This document shows, one piece after another, positions 32,763 through 42,998 of a DNA stretch of 64,000 bases (position 1 is its first letter; the number at the start of each line of letters is the position of its first letter). Source of the DNA: Lactiplantibacillus daoliensis (GTDB taxonomy: Bacteria > Bacillota > Bacilli > Lactobacillales > Lactobacillaceae); assembly GCF_005405005.1 (NCBI RefSeq), contig NZ_BJDH01000010.1, positions 62,001 through 126,000 of the forward strand, given 5' to 3'. The position numbers were made by a program, and so were the translations under genes. The notes under the pieces are model-generated. The model was not told where the DNA came from. It saw only the letters and a program-made list of their open reading frames with translations, and ran no database searches.

Positions 32763-34211
32763 TTATTTGCGCCAATCCCAGACCGTTCCACTCACTGCTG
32801 CAACATTACCAGCTAGTTGTAGTTGCGTCGCAGCATCATCCAAGAAGAACCGGCCGGTCATGGTTGTATAGCCATTATTAATATAGCATTCAAAAACTGA
32901 GACATCTATGATGAGTCGCAGTTTAAGGGCACTATGCGGCTTAACTTGTGTTGTCCGCGTTTGACCATACTTCTCACCAAAGGGATGACCAGTATGACTA
33001 CGGTCAATCGCGACTGTGCCGGCTTGTGAATCTAAATCAATTAATAAATAGTGATCGGCGTCGGTCGTCGCGACCTTTAGCCGGACTTGTTCATCTGCTT
33101 CAAGGGTAAATTCTGTTTCAAATGTCGCTGGGAGGTCAATGACTTTAGCCTGAATTGGTTGCGCGGTTGCGCGTAATTTTTTCGTCTCAGCAACTGGATT
33201 TTGATATAAATGATTATCTTTTAAAGTCAGTTCTTTCACTAAACTGAGACAATGGGCCCAGTTTTCAGCGTCAGTCGGATACGAAATTTCTGGTAAGCCA
33301 ATCCAGCTCACTGCTAACGCCCGGCCATCTGGGGCATTGAATGCTTCCGTTGCATAAACATCAAAGCCTGCGTCTAATTGGGTCGGCGCAGCCGCAGCCG
33401 TAAAGTTAACTTGGTCTAAATCAAGCCGCTGACCAATTAAGGAAATATTCGGATAAATATTTTGATAATCGAGGGTTGTTTTGGGTAATCCTTGGGGACA
33501 GAAGATTAAGACTGGTTGTCCATTAATTTCGACTAAGTTAGGACATTCAACCATATAGCCACGTAGATTCGCTGGCAAGTTAAGTTCACCCTGTAACGCC
33601 CACTGCTTTAAATCTGAACTATGGTAAAGTAACGCCGCACCAACCTCAGCCGTTGTTTGGGCCCCAATCAACGCGTAATACTCACCATCGCGTTCAAATA
33701 AATATGGATCACGAAACGACGAAGTATAGCCAGTGGGGGCTGAACTAATCATTGGTGGCGTGACTTTCTGAACCTGATTATTTTTATCCATCCAAGCACC
33801 AATCTGGTATGAATGGCGTTGCCAATCGGCGTCACGAACATTGCCGGTGTACATCATAAACAAGCGCTCTCCCACTGGTAACGCCGTCCCAGTATAGGCA
33901 CCATGAGAATCATATTTAGAATCTGGCTGAATCACTAAACCCTCATCATGCCAATGGTTCAAGTCCGTTGAAATCAGATGTTGCCAAGCTTTCAAACCGT
34001 GAACGGGACCATATGGAAAAACTTGATAGGATAAATGCCATTGATTATTAAAATAAGAAAAGCCATTGGGATCATTTAGTAAGCCGGAAGCCGGTTGAAT
34101 GTGATGTTGTAGTCGCCATTTAGACTTAGCGACTTGTTTACGTAAAGTTGGTAAAGTTTCCTTGGGCCACGCCTTATATGAGGTATATCTCGTTTCACGA
34201 TTCCAAATCAT
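32763..34211 (-). CDS. sacA: Sucrose-6-phosphate hydrolase (GH32 beta-fructofuranosidase)
   Basis: This 482-residue cytosolic GH32 enzyme splits sucrose-6-P into glucose-6-P and fructose. The five-blade propeller has nucleophile Asp47 in GLLNDPNGFSY, the transition-state Asp in SSFRDPYLF and the acid Glu in MVECPNLV. A C-terminal beta-sandwich carries SVFECYINNG. Length is normal. SD GGAGGAG lies 9 bases before ATG. It is divergent from the sucrose PTS gene and co-transcribed with sacR. The fructose product needs a fructokinase, and no such gene is in this window. Confidence 0.94.
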   Translation of the reverse strand: MIWNRETRYTSYKAWPKETLPTLRKQVAKSKWRLQHHIQPASGLLNDPNGFSYFNNQWHLSYQVFPYGPVHGLKAWQHLISTDLNHWHDEGLVIQPDSKYDSHGAYTGTALPVGERLFMMYTGNVRDADWQRHSYQIGAWMDKNNQVQKVTPPMISSAPTGYTSSFRDPYLFERDGEYYALIGAQTTAEVGAALLYHSSDLKQWALQGELNLPANLRGYMVECPNLVEINGQPVLIFCPQGLPKTTLDYQNIYPNISLIGQRLDLDQVNFTAAAAPTQLDAGFDVYATEAFNAPDGRALAVSWIGLPEISYPTDAENWAHCLSLVKELTLKDNHLYQNPVAETKKLRATAQPIQAKVIDLPATFETEFTLEADEQVRLKVATTDADHYLLIDLDSQAGTVAIDRSHTGHPFGEKYGQTRTTQVKPHSALKLRLIIDVSVFECYINNGYTTMTGRFFLDDAATQLQLAGNVAAVSGTVWDWRK

Positions 34212-34250
34212 TATTTAAAACTCCTCCGATTGTTAATTTAAGTTGACCCC

Positions 34251-34280
34251 ATTATAAAACCGCTTACAACTGTATGTCAA
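34251..34280 (-). promoter_or_regulatory. sacA promoter with cre-like box in the spacer
   Basis: Minus strand -35 TTGACA (34275-34280), 18-bp spacer, -10 TATAAT (34251-34256). The spacer holds TGTAAGCGGTTTTA, a near match to cre and to the LacI-type operator on the other side. Confidence 0.7.
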
Positions 34281-34373
34281 ACGTTTATCATTTTTATACT
34301 AATTTTATGCTGCTTTCTGCTAAATCGCCGTTATCAGTATCTTTTTTAGCTAAAATGTTTTTGTGGCAAACGC

Positions 34374-34425
34374 TTGACATAAATTCAAAACTTGTTATGA
34401 TTGGTTTTGTAAAGCGCTTGCAAAA
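34374..34425 (+). promoter_or_regulatory. Sucrose PTS promoter and operator
   Basis: -35 TTGACA (34374-34379), 16-bp spacer, extended -10 TGT-TATGAT (34396-34401). The near-palindrome TTGTAAAGCGCTTGCAA lies at 34407-34423, right over the transcription start: a LacI-type (SacR or CcpA) operator. Confidence 0.75.
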
Positions 34426-34468
34426 CGAAAACTTTTAAATTAGCAAAACTCAAAAGGAGTGGTCTTAA

Positions 34469-36427
34469 ATGAACCATCAAGAAGTTGCGAATCGCGTCTT
34501 AGCTGCGATTGGTAAAAACAATATCCAAGCTGCCGCCCACTGTGCGACTCGTTTACGGTTAGTCATCAAGGATGAATCTAAAATTAACCAAAAAGCTTTA
34601 GATGATGACCCAGATGTTAAAGGAACCTTTGAAACCAACGGTCAATATCAAATTATCATCGGCCCTGGTGATGTCGATCACGTCTACGATGCGCTCATTG
34701 CTGAAACCGGTCTCAAAGAAGCTACTCCCGACGACATTAAAGCCGTTGCCAGTGCTGGTCAAAAACGTAATCCATTAATGGACTTTCTTAAAGTGCTATC
34801 AGATATTTTTATTCCTATTATTCCAGCGTTGGTCGCTGGTGGGCTATTAATGGCTTTAAACAACGTTTTAACGGCTGAACACTTATTCATGGCAAAATCA
34901 GTCGTTGAAGTTTATCCCGGCGTCAAAGGGATTGCTGAAATGATCAACGCCATGGCCAGTGCACCGTTCACATTCTTGCCAATCCTGTTAGGCTTCTCAG
35001 CCACGAAACGATTTGGTGGGAACCCCTACTTAGGGGCCGCCATGGGGATGATTATGGTCTTACCAGACTTAGTCAACGGCTACAGCGTTGCTGCAACCAT
35101 GGCTGCTGGTAAAATGCCTTATTGGAACGTCTTCGGTTTACACATTTCACAAGCCGGCTACCAAGGCCAAGTTTTACCCGTTTTAGCAGTTGCCTTCATC
35201 TTGGCAACCTTGGAAAAATTCTTCCACAAACATATCAAAGGGGCCTTCGACTTTACGTTTACCCCAATGTTCTCAATTGTTATTACCGGTTTCTTAACTT
35301 TCACGATTGTCGGCCCAGTCTTACGAACGGTCAGTGACGCCTTAACAAATGGTTTAGTTGGCCTCTATAACACGACTGGCTGGATTGGAATGGGGATCTT
35401 CGGGCTCTTATATTCCGCGATTGTCATTACTGGGTTACACCAAACTTTCCCAGCCATCGAAACACAGTTGCTCGCTAACGTTGCTAAAACTGGTGGTTCA
35501 TTCATCTTCCCAGTTGCTTCCATGGCTAACATTGGTCAAGGGGCCGCAACTTTAGCCATCTTCTTCGCTACTAAGAGTCAAAAACAAAAGGCTTTGACGT
35601 CATCAGCCGGCCTATCAGCGTTACTTGGGATTACTGAACCGGCTATCTTCGGGGTCAACTTGAAGATGAAGTTTCCATTCGTCTTTGGAGCAATTGCTTC
35701 TGGGATTGCCTGTGTCTTCTTAGGGTTATTCCACGTTTTGGCTGTTGCGATGGGACCTGCATCCGTCATCGGCTTTATCTCAATTGCGTCAAAATCAATT
35801 ACAGCATTCATGTTAAGTGCTGTAATCTCATTTATCGTTGCCTTCATCCCAACCTTCGTTTATGCAAAACGGACCTTAGGTGATGACACTGACCAAGTTG
35901 AAACACCAAGTACTTCAACCACGCCAGTCGCTAGCTTAGTTAGTGACGAAGTCTTAGCTGCACCAGTTAGTGGGACTGCTGAAAGTCTCCGCGATGTTAA
36001 GGATCAAGTTTTCTCTGCTGAAATTATGGGTAAAGGTGCGGCATTCATCCCAACCGATGACCAAGTCTTAGCTCCGGCTGACGGGACCATTACCGTCACT
36101 TATGATAGTAAACATGCTTATGGGATTAAAACTACCGATGGTGCCGAAGTCCTCATTCATTTAGGTCTCGACACGGTCAATTTAAACGGTGAACACTTCA
36201 CCACTAACGTTAAAAAGGGTGATACCGTTCATCAAGGTGATTTACTAGGAACTTTCGATGTAAAAGCGCTAAAAGCTGCTAACTATGATCCAACGGTTAT
36301 GCTCGTCATCACGAATACCGCTGACTATGCAAACGTTGAACGTCTAAAAGCACAACAAGTTACCGCCGGTGATCAGATTGTTGCTTTGACTGAACCAGCA
36401 CAAACTGGTGTTGCTGCTGCGATCTAA
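34469..36427 (+). CDS. Sucrose PTS EIIBCA component
   Basis: This 652-residue three-domain permease has EIIB at 1-90 with phospho-Cys25 ([12 protein letters not shown]), EIIC at about 100-460 (ten or so helices, [14 protein letters not shown] and [17 protein letters not shown]), and a C-terminal EIIA of glucose type at about 490-640 with phospho-His in [14 protein letters not shown]. It imports and phosphorylates a disaccharide. Divergence from sacA and the SacR-like operator make sucrose the best guess; trehalose and beta-glucoside systems share the fold. SD AAAGGAGTGG. The GH36 gene follows after about 20 bases in the same operon. Confidence 0.92.
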   Translation: MNHQEVANRVLAAIGKNNIQAAAHCATRLRLVIKDESKINQKALDDDPDVKGTFETNGQYQIIIGPGDVDHVYDALIAETGLKEATPDDIKAVASAGQKRNPLMDFLKVLSDIFIPIIPALVAGGLLMALNNVLTAEHLFMAKSVVEVYPGVKGIAEMINAMASAPFTFLPILLGFSATKRFGGNPYLGAAMGMIMVLPDLVNGYSVAATMAAGKMPYWNVFGLHISQAGYQGQVLPVLAVAFILATLEKFFHKHIKGAFDFTFTPMFSIVITGFLTFTIVGPVLRTVSDALTNGLVGLYNTTGWIGMGIFGLLYSAIVITGLHQTFPAIETQLLANVAKTGGSFIFPVASMANIGQGAATLAIFFATKSQKQKALTSSAGLSALLGITEPAIFGVNLKMKFPFVFGAIASGIACVFLGLFHVLAVAMGPASVIGFISIASKSITAFMLSAVISFIVAFIPTFVYAKRTLGDDTDQVETPSTSTTPVASLVSDEVLAAPVSGTAESLRDVKDQVFSAEIMGKGAAFIPTDDQVLAPADGTITVTYDSKHAYGIKTTDGAEVLIHLGLDTVNLNGEHFTTNVKKGDTVHQGDLLGTFDVKALKAANYDPTVMLVITNTADYANVERLKAQQVTAGDQIVALTEPAQTGVAAAI

Positions 36428-36447
36428 CTTGCTAAGGAGGGTTGAGT

Positions 36448-38616
36448 TTGCCCGTTGAAGTCGATAAAAAAACTGGTTTAATCAACCTTTATAACGATCA
36501 AATCAGCTATGTTATTCAAATCTTGGACCATCGTTACCCAGTACACCGTTACTTTGGGACCGTCTTAACTGATATGACGACATTGCCACCATTACCAACT
36601 GGTAATCATGCTTTTGCTGTTGATACACAACCGGACTTTCCATATTCAGTGACTTCGCTGCCTTTAGAATACTCGACGATTGGTAGCGGCGATTATCGTC
36701 AACCGGGGTACCTGATTACGTCCCCTGCCGGTCAATTATTACCAATTTTGACCGCCACTGGCATCACAGTAACTGAAAAGCCACTCAACTTGACGCAATT
36801 ACCGCCGACAGTCGCTAAAGGCACGGCTGTGACAACCCTAATCATTCATTTAGCTGATCCAGTGACGGGGCTCAATCTCGACTTAAATTATACAATTTTT
36901 GAACATACAGCTTTAATTTTACGTAGTACCACGGTGATAAATCACGGAACCGCATCCCTTACGCTAAACGCTATCAATAGCCTGCAATTAGACTTGGCCG
37001 ATGACCAATACGATGCACTAACTTTTAACGGCACGCATGCGCACGAAGCCAATCCAACACTTGCCCCATTGCGTCCCGGCATACAATGTCAACGTAGTTT
37101 GCGTGGGACTAGTGGGCCGCAACAACAACCTTTTATGGGATTAGCACGACCGCAAGCGACCGAATTTAGTGGTGAGGTCTTGGGAACGGCCCTCGTTTGG
37201 AGCGGTAATTTTCAGGCCGCAGTCGAAGTCGATCAGTACGCACATTCACGGCTAACACTAGGGCTTGAACCAACCACCTTTCAGTGGCAACTGACACCAG
37301 GCACGTCCTTTCAATCACCGGAAGCCATTTTAACTTGGTCGATGGATGGGTTCAACGGCTTATCACAAGTCTTTCATGACTTCGGTAATCAGCTGCAACC
37401 AAGCCTAACTCCGGATCCAATTGCGATAAACACCTGGGAAAGTGACTTCTTTGACGTTGACGCTACCAAGGTTCGCCAACTGATTGACCAAGCAACTGAT
37501 TTGGGACTAGAGATGGTCGTCGTTGATGATGGTTGGTTCGTAAATCGTCATGGTGAAAATGGTCAGCTTGGAGACTGGCAAGTTGATTCGGTTAAATTTC
37601 CGCAGGGCTTGCGGCCACTAGCTGATCAGGCTCATCAACAGGGCCTTAAATTCGGCTTATGGCTTGAGCCGGAAATGGTTACGACCAACAGTCAGCTGTA
37701 CCGTGACCACCCCGATTGGGCGTTACATTATCAACAGCGCGCCCCAATCACGGCGCGGCATCAGTTAGTCCTAGATTTGTCACAACCAGCTGTTCAAGAA
37801 CATTTATTAACCACAATCATCGAGCTGATTGAAACCAACCAACTAGATTATTTGAAATGGGACATGAACCGTCATTTAACCCAAGTTGGCAATGACCTTT
37901 TGCCTGGAAACCAACAAGGTGAATTATATTATCGCTACGTGACTGGTCTCTATAGGCTTTTGACCAAATTACGTGCTCACTTTCCGGCACTGATCATCGA
38001 AAATTGCTCTGCTGGCGGCGGTCGACTAGATTTTGGGATGCTGGCCTACACCAATCAAACGTGGTTAAGTGACCTGACCGACCCAGTTGATCGTGCTAAA
38101 ATCGAAAATGGTTTCAGCTATCTATTTCCACCATCTTGCTTTAGCACGCATGTCTCGGCATCGCCTAATGGTCAGAATGGCCGCGTAACACCTTTACAGA
38201 CGCGACTGAACTTAGCCTCAATTGGGAATCTAGGCTTTGAACTAGCTTTAGAAAACTTAACCCCTGCCGAACAGCAACGCGTAATAGCTCAAGTTAACCA
38301 GTCAAAGCGCTGGCGGTCAGCTTTCAATGACGCCCGCTTTTATCGGCTCACAGACTGGCGAGACCAGCCAGATTATCAGGCTTGGTTGCTAGTCACTCGT
38401 GATCAACAACAAGCGCTCTGTTTTTATACAAGGAGCTTAAGCTCGGCAGTCAAGGTTTCTACCCAGCTTCCACTGCACTACCTTGCAGATCAACGTCACT
38501 ATCTCGTGAATGGTCACTCATATGCAGGACATGGCTTAAACCAAGTTGGTCTAACGATTTTACCCGCTAAACAAGATTTTGAAAGTCAGCTCATTTGGTT
38601 ACAAGCTACCGACTAA
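36448..38616 (+). CDS. GH36 alpha-galactosidase
   Basis: This 722-residue GH36 enzyme has an N-terminal beta-sandwich (1-330), then a barrel with VVDDGWFVNRHGEN and GLWLEPEMV, the nucleophile Asp in LKWDMNRHL, ENCSAGGGRLDFGML, and the acid Asp in WLSDLTDPVDRAKIENG. No signal peptide, so it acts inside the cell on raffinose-, melibiose- or stachyose-type sugars. Start TTG 36448 has AAGGAGG 7 bases before; the TTG at 36442 is too close. Cotranscription with the sucrose PTS is unusual and suggests use of raffinose-family sugars through this locus. Confidence 0.92.
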   Translation: MPVEVDKKTGLINLYNDQISYVIQILDHRYPVHRYFGTVLTDMTTLPPLPTGNHAFAVDTQPDFPYSVTSLPLEYSTIGSGDYRQPGYLITSPAGQLLPILTATGITVTEKPLNLTQLPPTVAKGTAVTTLIIHLADPVTGLNLDLNYTIFEHTALILRSTTVINHGTASLTLNAINSLQLDLADDQYDALTFNGTHAHEANPTLAPLRPGIQCQRSLRGTSGPQQQPFMGLARPQATEFSGEVLGTALVWSGNFQAAVEVDQYAHSRLTLGLEPTTFQWQLTPGTSFQSPEAILTWSMDGFNGLSQVFHDFGNQLQPSLTPDPIAINTWESDFFDVDATKVRQLIDQATDLGLEMVVVDDGWFVNRHGENGQLGDWQVDSVKFPQGLRPLADQAHQQGLKFGLWLEPEMVTTNSQLYRDHPDWALHYQQRAPITARHQLVLDLSQPAVQEHLLTTIIELIETNQLDYLKWDMNRHLTQVGNDLLPGNQQGELYYRYVTGLYRLLTKLRAHFPALIIENCSAGGGRLDFGMLAYTNQTWLSDLTDPVDRAKIENGFSYLFPPSCFSTHVSASPNGQNGRVTPLQTRLNLASIGNLGFELALENLTPAEQQRVIAQVNQSKRWRSAFNDARFYRLTDWRDQPDYQAWLLVTRDQQQALCFYTRSLSSAVKVSTQLPLHYLADQRHYLVNGHSYAGHGLNQVGLTILPAKQDFESQLIWLQATD

Positions 38617-38769
38617 AATTGACGTGCTTGCCGTCCAAATGTTTAAATCTTTACATTTTCCATACACAAGCTACATGAAAACTATGTATTGATTAGGTAT
38701 ATTTAATCATGAATCAACGCAACACCCCCTGAGGTATTTTTTGAGCGCAATTTGCGAGCTTTCGTAACG

Positions 38770-38813
38770 AAAAGCGCCCGCACGACTTTTAACGGTCGTG
38801 CGGGCGCCTTTTT
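38770..38813. terminator. Bidirectional terminator between GH36 and the GH13 operon
   Basis: GCGCCCGCACGAC pairs perfectly with GTCGTGCGGGCGC around a 7-base loop, with T-runs on both strands. Confidence 0.92.
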
Positions 38814-38819
38814 ATTAAG

Positions 38820-40103
38820 TCAAATATTGCCGACAATGACTGGTTCCCCGGTGAAAGTGAATTTCTCGTTGACCACTGAAATCGTCGTTCGATCAATTTT
38901 GTTCTGATAATCACCCGTTGGCAATTGACAGGCCACCGCTTCAATGAAGTGACTGAAAGCAAAGTAACCAATGACTTTTTGTGACCCACTAGTATACGTT
39001 ACTGACATGACGGACTTGTTTTCTGCCTTAATCGTATACGCACCTGTGCTAAAAATAGGCTGATGTTTTAACGTCGCTAATCGACTAATCAGCTCTGAAA
39101 GATTAGCTGTCCCGTCCAAGGCAATGGGATCGGCATCGAATAAACTTGGCAAATGGGCCGCACCAAATTCTTCCCCATTATAGATGAGCCCAGCACCCTT
39201 TTGGAAAAGACTGAAGGACAGCATGTTACGTCTCATTTGAGGATCTGGCAAATATTGCGCCGCTCGTGGCACATCGTGATTTTCCAAAAACCGCATTTTA
39301 ACGTAGTTCTTCGGATAGGTGACATCTTGCTTCATTAGAATCCGTGCCAGTTCTGACAAGGACCGTTCGCCCTTAACCGTTGCCCGAAAATCTTCCAAAA
39401 CATCATAATCATAGGTCAAGTCAAAGGCCTGATAGATTTCACTGTCAGATAAATCATCAAAACCAGCTTCACGCACTTGTTTGATAAAATCAGGGCCATT
39501 CGTTTCAGCTAACCAAATTAGACCAGGCTTATATTCAGCCAATTCGTGCCGCGCCTCTAGCCAAAAGGCCAATGGGACTAGCGGCGCAACATCACAACGA
39601 AAGCCATCAACATAATCGGCCCATTGTTTCAAAGTCTGAATTTGATAATCCCATAATTCATGATGACCATAATCTAAATCAATAATGTCTGACCAGTCAG
39701 CCACTCGATTTCCAAAACTACCGTCTGGCTTATGATAAAACCAATCTGGATGCTGCTGCAGCAGTTTTGAATCTGGGGAAGTATGATTATAAACAACATC
39801 TATCATGACTCGCATACCTTGGTCATGAATGGCTTTTGTTAAGGCGATAAAATCTGCCATCGTGCCGAGTTCTGGATTAATCCCGCGATAATCCGAAATC
39901 GCATATGGCGACCCTAATGTTCCTTTGCGATTTTTCTGGCCAATTGGCTGGATTGGCATTAACCAGATAATGTCGGTTCCTAAGGCTTTAATCCGTGGCA
40001 AATCTGCCTGTACAGCTTTAAAAGATCCTTGTTTTGAATAATTACGAGTAAAAACTGAATAAATTAGTTGTTGGCGCAATTTGATATCTGTTCCAATTGC
40101 CAT
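38820..40103 (-). CDS. Short GH13 alpha-amylase-family enzyme
   Basis: This 427-residue cytosolic GH13 protein shows YSVFTRNYSKQGSF, VMIDVVYNHTS, nucleophile Asp in DGFRCDVAPLVPL, acid Glu in LIWLAETNG and third Asp in RFLENHDVPRAA. It is shorter than oligo-glucosidases (no long subdomain B insertion, small C-domain) and has no signal peptide, so it probably works on short maltodextrins or as a transferase. ATG 40103 has AAAGGAG 8 bases before. Overlaps the coding end of the upstream GH13 region; third gene of the LacI-GH13-GH13 operon. Confidence 0.85.
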   Translation of the reverse strand: MAIGTDIKLRQQLIYSVFTRNYSKQGSFKAVQADLPRIKALGTDIIWLMPIQPIGQKNRKGTLGSPYAISDYRGINPELGTMADFIALTKAIHDQGMRVMIDVVYNHTSPDSKLLQQHPDWFYHKPDGSFGNRVADWSDIIDLDYGHHELWDYQIQTLKQWADYVDGFRCDVAPLVPLAFWLEARHELAEYKPGLIWLAETNGPDFIKQVREAGFDDLSDSEIYQAFDLTYDYDVLEDFRATVKGERSLSELARILMKQDVTYPKNYVKMRFLENHDVPRAAQYLPDPQMRRNMLSFSLFQKGAGLIYNGEEFGAAHLPSLFDADPIALDGTANLSELISRLATLKHQPIFSTGAYTIKAENKSVMSVTYTSGSQKVIGYFAFSHFIEAVACQLPTGDYQNKIDRTTISVVNEKFTFTGEPVIVGNI

Positions 40104-40105
40104 TT

Positions 40106-41782
40106 TCACCGCTCCTTTACGTCATCAATTGTCACTGTCATCGACCACGGCTGGTATTTATTCTGATCAGCTTGTTGTTCAACCATTCCGACCGTTAAAG
40201 TCGGTTTAGCATCACTGCTAACACTCACCACTTTGGCTGTATCGGTTAAATTACAAGTTACCGTAGCAACTTTATCCGCTAATTGGCGGGTATATTGAAA
40301 GACCCCACTAACCGTCGGCTGAATGACTTCATCCCCTGCTGTAAATAATGAAGTTTGTTTCAGCCGCAATAACTCCCGATAAAAGCTTAATAAACTTGTC
40401 GAATCCAACATTTCAGCCGCAACTGAGACGGACTTTGTTGGTTGCCCATTCAGCCAAGGCTCATGTTCTGAAAAACCTTGGTATGGTTGATCAGTGTCCC
40501 ACGGCATGACACCCCGAGCAGCCATCTTGTGAGTGGAATTTAGCATTTTCATGGCCGCATCCGCTGAATAACCAGCTGCGAGTGCCTGCTGGTAAAATGG
40601 CAACACGGTCTGATCATGAAAATCTGACAATTGGTTCAGAGAACTATTTTCTAAGCCAAGCTCTTCACCGTAATAAATAATGGGCAGGCCCCGTTGTAAA
40701 TACAACATTGTTGCCAGACACTTTAAGCTTTGCCAATAATAAGCCGGGCTAGCATAGCGTGAGGCAACCCGCGCCATATCATGATTACTCCAATACAGAA
40801 CTGGCAGACTGACATCCGCAAGCTTCGTTTCAATCGTCGTTAACCGTTGGCGCATCCCATCAACATCCAGCGCTTTAGGCTGGAACTCTGCTGGCAATCG
40901 CGAATCAAGCTGATCCATACGATCGACAATCGAACGGAACGTAATCACCGCATCACATTCATCATTTTGTGGGCGACTGTAATCAATCAATAGCTCAGGG
41001 CTAGCCGAAGCTGCTTCCCCTAAAATAAAGACATCTGGCTTGATGGCGCGTAAAGCGTGGCAGAATTCACGTAAATAAGGCTGTACTCGACTAAGATGCG
41101 CGTAAAAAGTATCATCGATGATTGGTTTTTGCGGATCACCGACTGCAAATTGTTTGAAATTGGCTTTATCAATATGAATAAAGGCATCCAGTCTTAACCC
41201 ATCGATTCCTTTATTGAGCCAAAACTTGGCGATCTCAATCATCGCCTGTCTCACAGCCGGATTCTGCCAATTCAGATCTGGCATATGCCGATCAAATAAA
41301 TGAAAGTAATAGTTATTCGGCTCTTTTGGCGTTGGCTCCCAGACGCTACCACCAAAGAATGAGCCCCAATTATTAGGTAACTGTCCTGGTTGCGCTTGGG
41401 CCCATAAATAATAATCATGATAGGCACTTTGCGGATCCTTCAAAGCTGCTTTAAACCAAGGATGCTGATCAGATGTATGGTTCATAACAAAATCCAATAA
41501 CAAATGCATCCCATTCTGATGCAATGCTTGAATCAAATCCTCAACGTCCGCCATCGACCCGACAGATTGGTCAATTTGATAGTAATCGGCAACATCATAA
41601 CCATTATCAACCTGGGGAGACACATAAATTGGGTTCAGCCAAACTGTCGTAATTCCTAAAGCCTTCAGGTATGGAATTTTTTGAATAACGCCTTGCAAGT
41701 CACCAATGCCGTCATTATTCGTGTCATTGAAGCTTTTAGGATAAATCTGATAAATAACTTGTTTTTCATGCCATTTTGCCAT
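40106..41782 (-). CDS. GH13 alpha-glucosidase, Ala-type (alpha-1,4 preference likely)
   Basis: This 558-residue enzyme is related to oligo-glucosidases: VIYQIYPKSFNDTNNDGIGDL, LLDFVMNHTSDQHPWF, nucleophile Asp in DGLRLDAFIHIDK, acid Glu in FILGEAASASPELL and third Asp in LYWSNHDMARVA. Ala follows the nucleophile where the two other long GH13 enzymes here have Val. In this subfamily that change is known to favour alpha-1,4 over alpha-1,6 bonds. It follows its LacI regulator by 14 bases. Maltose or phosphorylated disaccharide hydrolysis are both possible. Confidence 0.87.
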   Translation of the reverse strand: MAKWHEKQVIYQIYPKSFNDTNNDGIGDLQGVIQKIPYLKALGITTVWLNPIYVSPQVDNGYDVADYYQIDQSVGSMADVEDLIQALHQNGMHLLLDFVMNHTSDQHPWFKAALKDPQSAYHDYYLWAQAQPGQLPNNWGSFFGGSVWEPTPKEPNNYYFHLFDRHMPDLNWQNPAVRQAMIEIAKFWLNKGIDGLRLDAFIHIDKANFKQFAVGDPQKPIIDDTFYAHLSRVQPYLREFCHALRAIKPDVFILGEAASASPELLIDYSRPQNDECDAVITFRSIVDRMDQLDSRLPAEFQPKALDVDGMRQRLTTIETKLADVSLPVLYWSNHDMARVASRYASPAYYWQSLKCLATMLYLQRGLPIIYYGEELGLENSSLNQLSDFHDQTVLPFYQQALAAGYSADAAMKMLNSTHKMAARGVMPWDTDQPYQGFSEHEPWLNGQPTKSVSVAAEMLDSTSLLSFYRELLRLKQTSLFTAGDEVIQPTVSGVFQYTRQLADKVATVTCNLTDTAKVVSVSSDAKPTLTVGMVEQQADQNKYQPWSMTVTIDDVKER

Positions 41783-41796
41783 TTCAGTTGTTCCTC

Positions 41797-42804
41797 CTAA
41801 GCTAACGTCTGAACCGAATTCCGTTCAATAATTCGATGTGGCACAATAATCTTTGTGGCCAGACTGTCAGCGTGTTTCAGATCAATCACAATTCGAGCGG
41901 CTTCCATGCCCAACCGCCGTGGAAAAATTTCAATCGACGTTAACATCGGACGAGCGGTTTCCGCAAAAATTGAATTATTAAACGCAATGACAGATGGTCG
42001 CTCATCTTCCGAACAAACAGCACCCAAGACATGCTGTAATCGCAATCCCAGCATGTCATCAACAACTACAAAAGCGGTTACATTTGGATTGTCGTGCCTA
42101 TATTGTTTCACAATTTCAAAATCATCGTCATATTTGGCGAAAACGATCTTAAGTTTACGGGTCGCAAACCCGTGTGATTCAACAATTTGTCGATAACCCA
42201 TTAGCCGATCATTTTGAGCCATCTTTATTAAATCGCTATAAACAAAACAAATTTCTTGATGCCCATGATCTACTAAGAAACGGGTAGCATCCGCGCCAGC
42301 CAAGATATTATCATTATCAACATAGGGCGTTTCATTGACGTGCCGGTATGGCTTCCCAACGATAACAAAGTGTACTTTCAGGGCGGTCAATCTCTCAACG
42401 ATCGGATCATTTTTTTCAGAATATAATAGAATAAATCGCCGAATCATACCTTGAGTGACCATTGTATTAATACTATTCAATAATTCTTCTTGTGACGTCC
42501 CCGTAGCCAAGTTAACCATTAATTTCGCATCATAACAGACTTCACTCACGCCACGAATAATTTCCATAAAGACCGGGTTTCCAAAAACATCTTGGTGATC
42601 AACGGGTAATACAACGCCAATCGCGTTACTCTGCTTATTAGCTAAACTTTGAGCATTGAAATCTGGCGCATAATTTAATTTGGCCATCGCTTCATGGACT
42701 CTTTTTTGCGTTTTTGGACTAATTGTTGGATTATTATGCATTGCTCTGGAAGCAGTTGACGGCGAAACACCCGCTAATTCTGCAACATCTTTAATTGTTG
42801 CCAT
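41797..42804 (-). CDS. LacI-family (MalR-like) regulator of the GH13 operon
   Basis: This 335-residue protein has an N-terminal HTH (TIKDVAELAGVSPSTASRAMHNNPTIS), hinge helix YAPDFNAQSLANKQSNAIGV, and a C-terminal sugar-binding domain with VVDDMLGLRLQHVLG and LTSIEIFPRRLGMEAARI. It heads the operon with two GH13 genes and is next to the maltose operon, so maltose or maltodextrin is the likely inducer. SD GGAGATGAG before ATG. A 20-bp palindrome 43 bases upstream may be its own operator. Confidence 0.88.
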   Translation of the reverse strand: MATIKDVAELAGVSPSTASRAMHNNPTISPKTQKRVHEAMAKLNYAPDFNAQSLANKQSNAIGVVLPVDHQDVFGNPVFMEIIRGVSEVCYDAKLMVNLATGTSQEELLNSINTMVTQGMIRRFILLYSEKNDPIVERLTALKVHFVIVGKPYRHVNETPYVDNDNILAGADATRFLVDHGHQEICFVYSDLIKMAQNDRLMGYRQIVESHGFATRKLKIVFAKYDDDFEIVKQYRHDNPNVTAFVVVDDMLGLRLQHVLGAVCSEDERPSVIAFNNSIFAETARPMLTSIEIFPRRLGMEAARIVIDLKHADSLATKIIVPHRIIERNSVQTLA

Positions 42805-42846
42805 AATCTCATCTCCTGCATGTTCTCACTGCCAATTTTGAAACAC

Positions 42847-42866
42847 GTCAGACAGATTTGTCTGAC
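42847..42866. promoter_or_regulatory. Palindromic operator before the LacI-GH13 operon
   Basis: GTCAGACA (42847-42854) and TGTCTGAC (42859-42866) around GATT. It lies between the promoter (-10 TATAAT at 42901-42906, minus strand) and the LacI gene. It lacks the central CG of usual LacI-family sites, so another regulator is possible. Confidence 0.5.
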
Positions 42867-42915
42867 TTTTCAAACATTAAATCTTTTATACTGAAAATCT
42901 ATTATACCTATAAAA

Positions 42916-42942
42916 TTAGGCCGTGCACAATGCACAGCCTAA
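42916..42942 (-). terminator. Terminator of the maltose operon
   Basis: On the minus strand TTAGGCTGTGCA pairs with TGCACGGCCTAA, followed by TTTTAT. It lies 57 bases past the maltose phosphorylase stop and partly overlaps the -35 of the next operon. Confidence 0.7.
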
Positions 42943-42998
42943 TCATCAGCCTATTAACATCAATGTCATACCGAATCAAGGATTAATCTCAACAACCA

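Noticed and set aside
37400-38616. Sucrose phosphorylase or fructokinase in the PTS operon
   Set aside because: The motifs LKWDMNR and WLSDLTDP identify GH36; no kinase motif is present.
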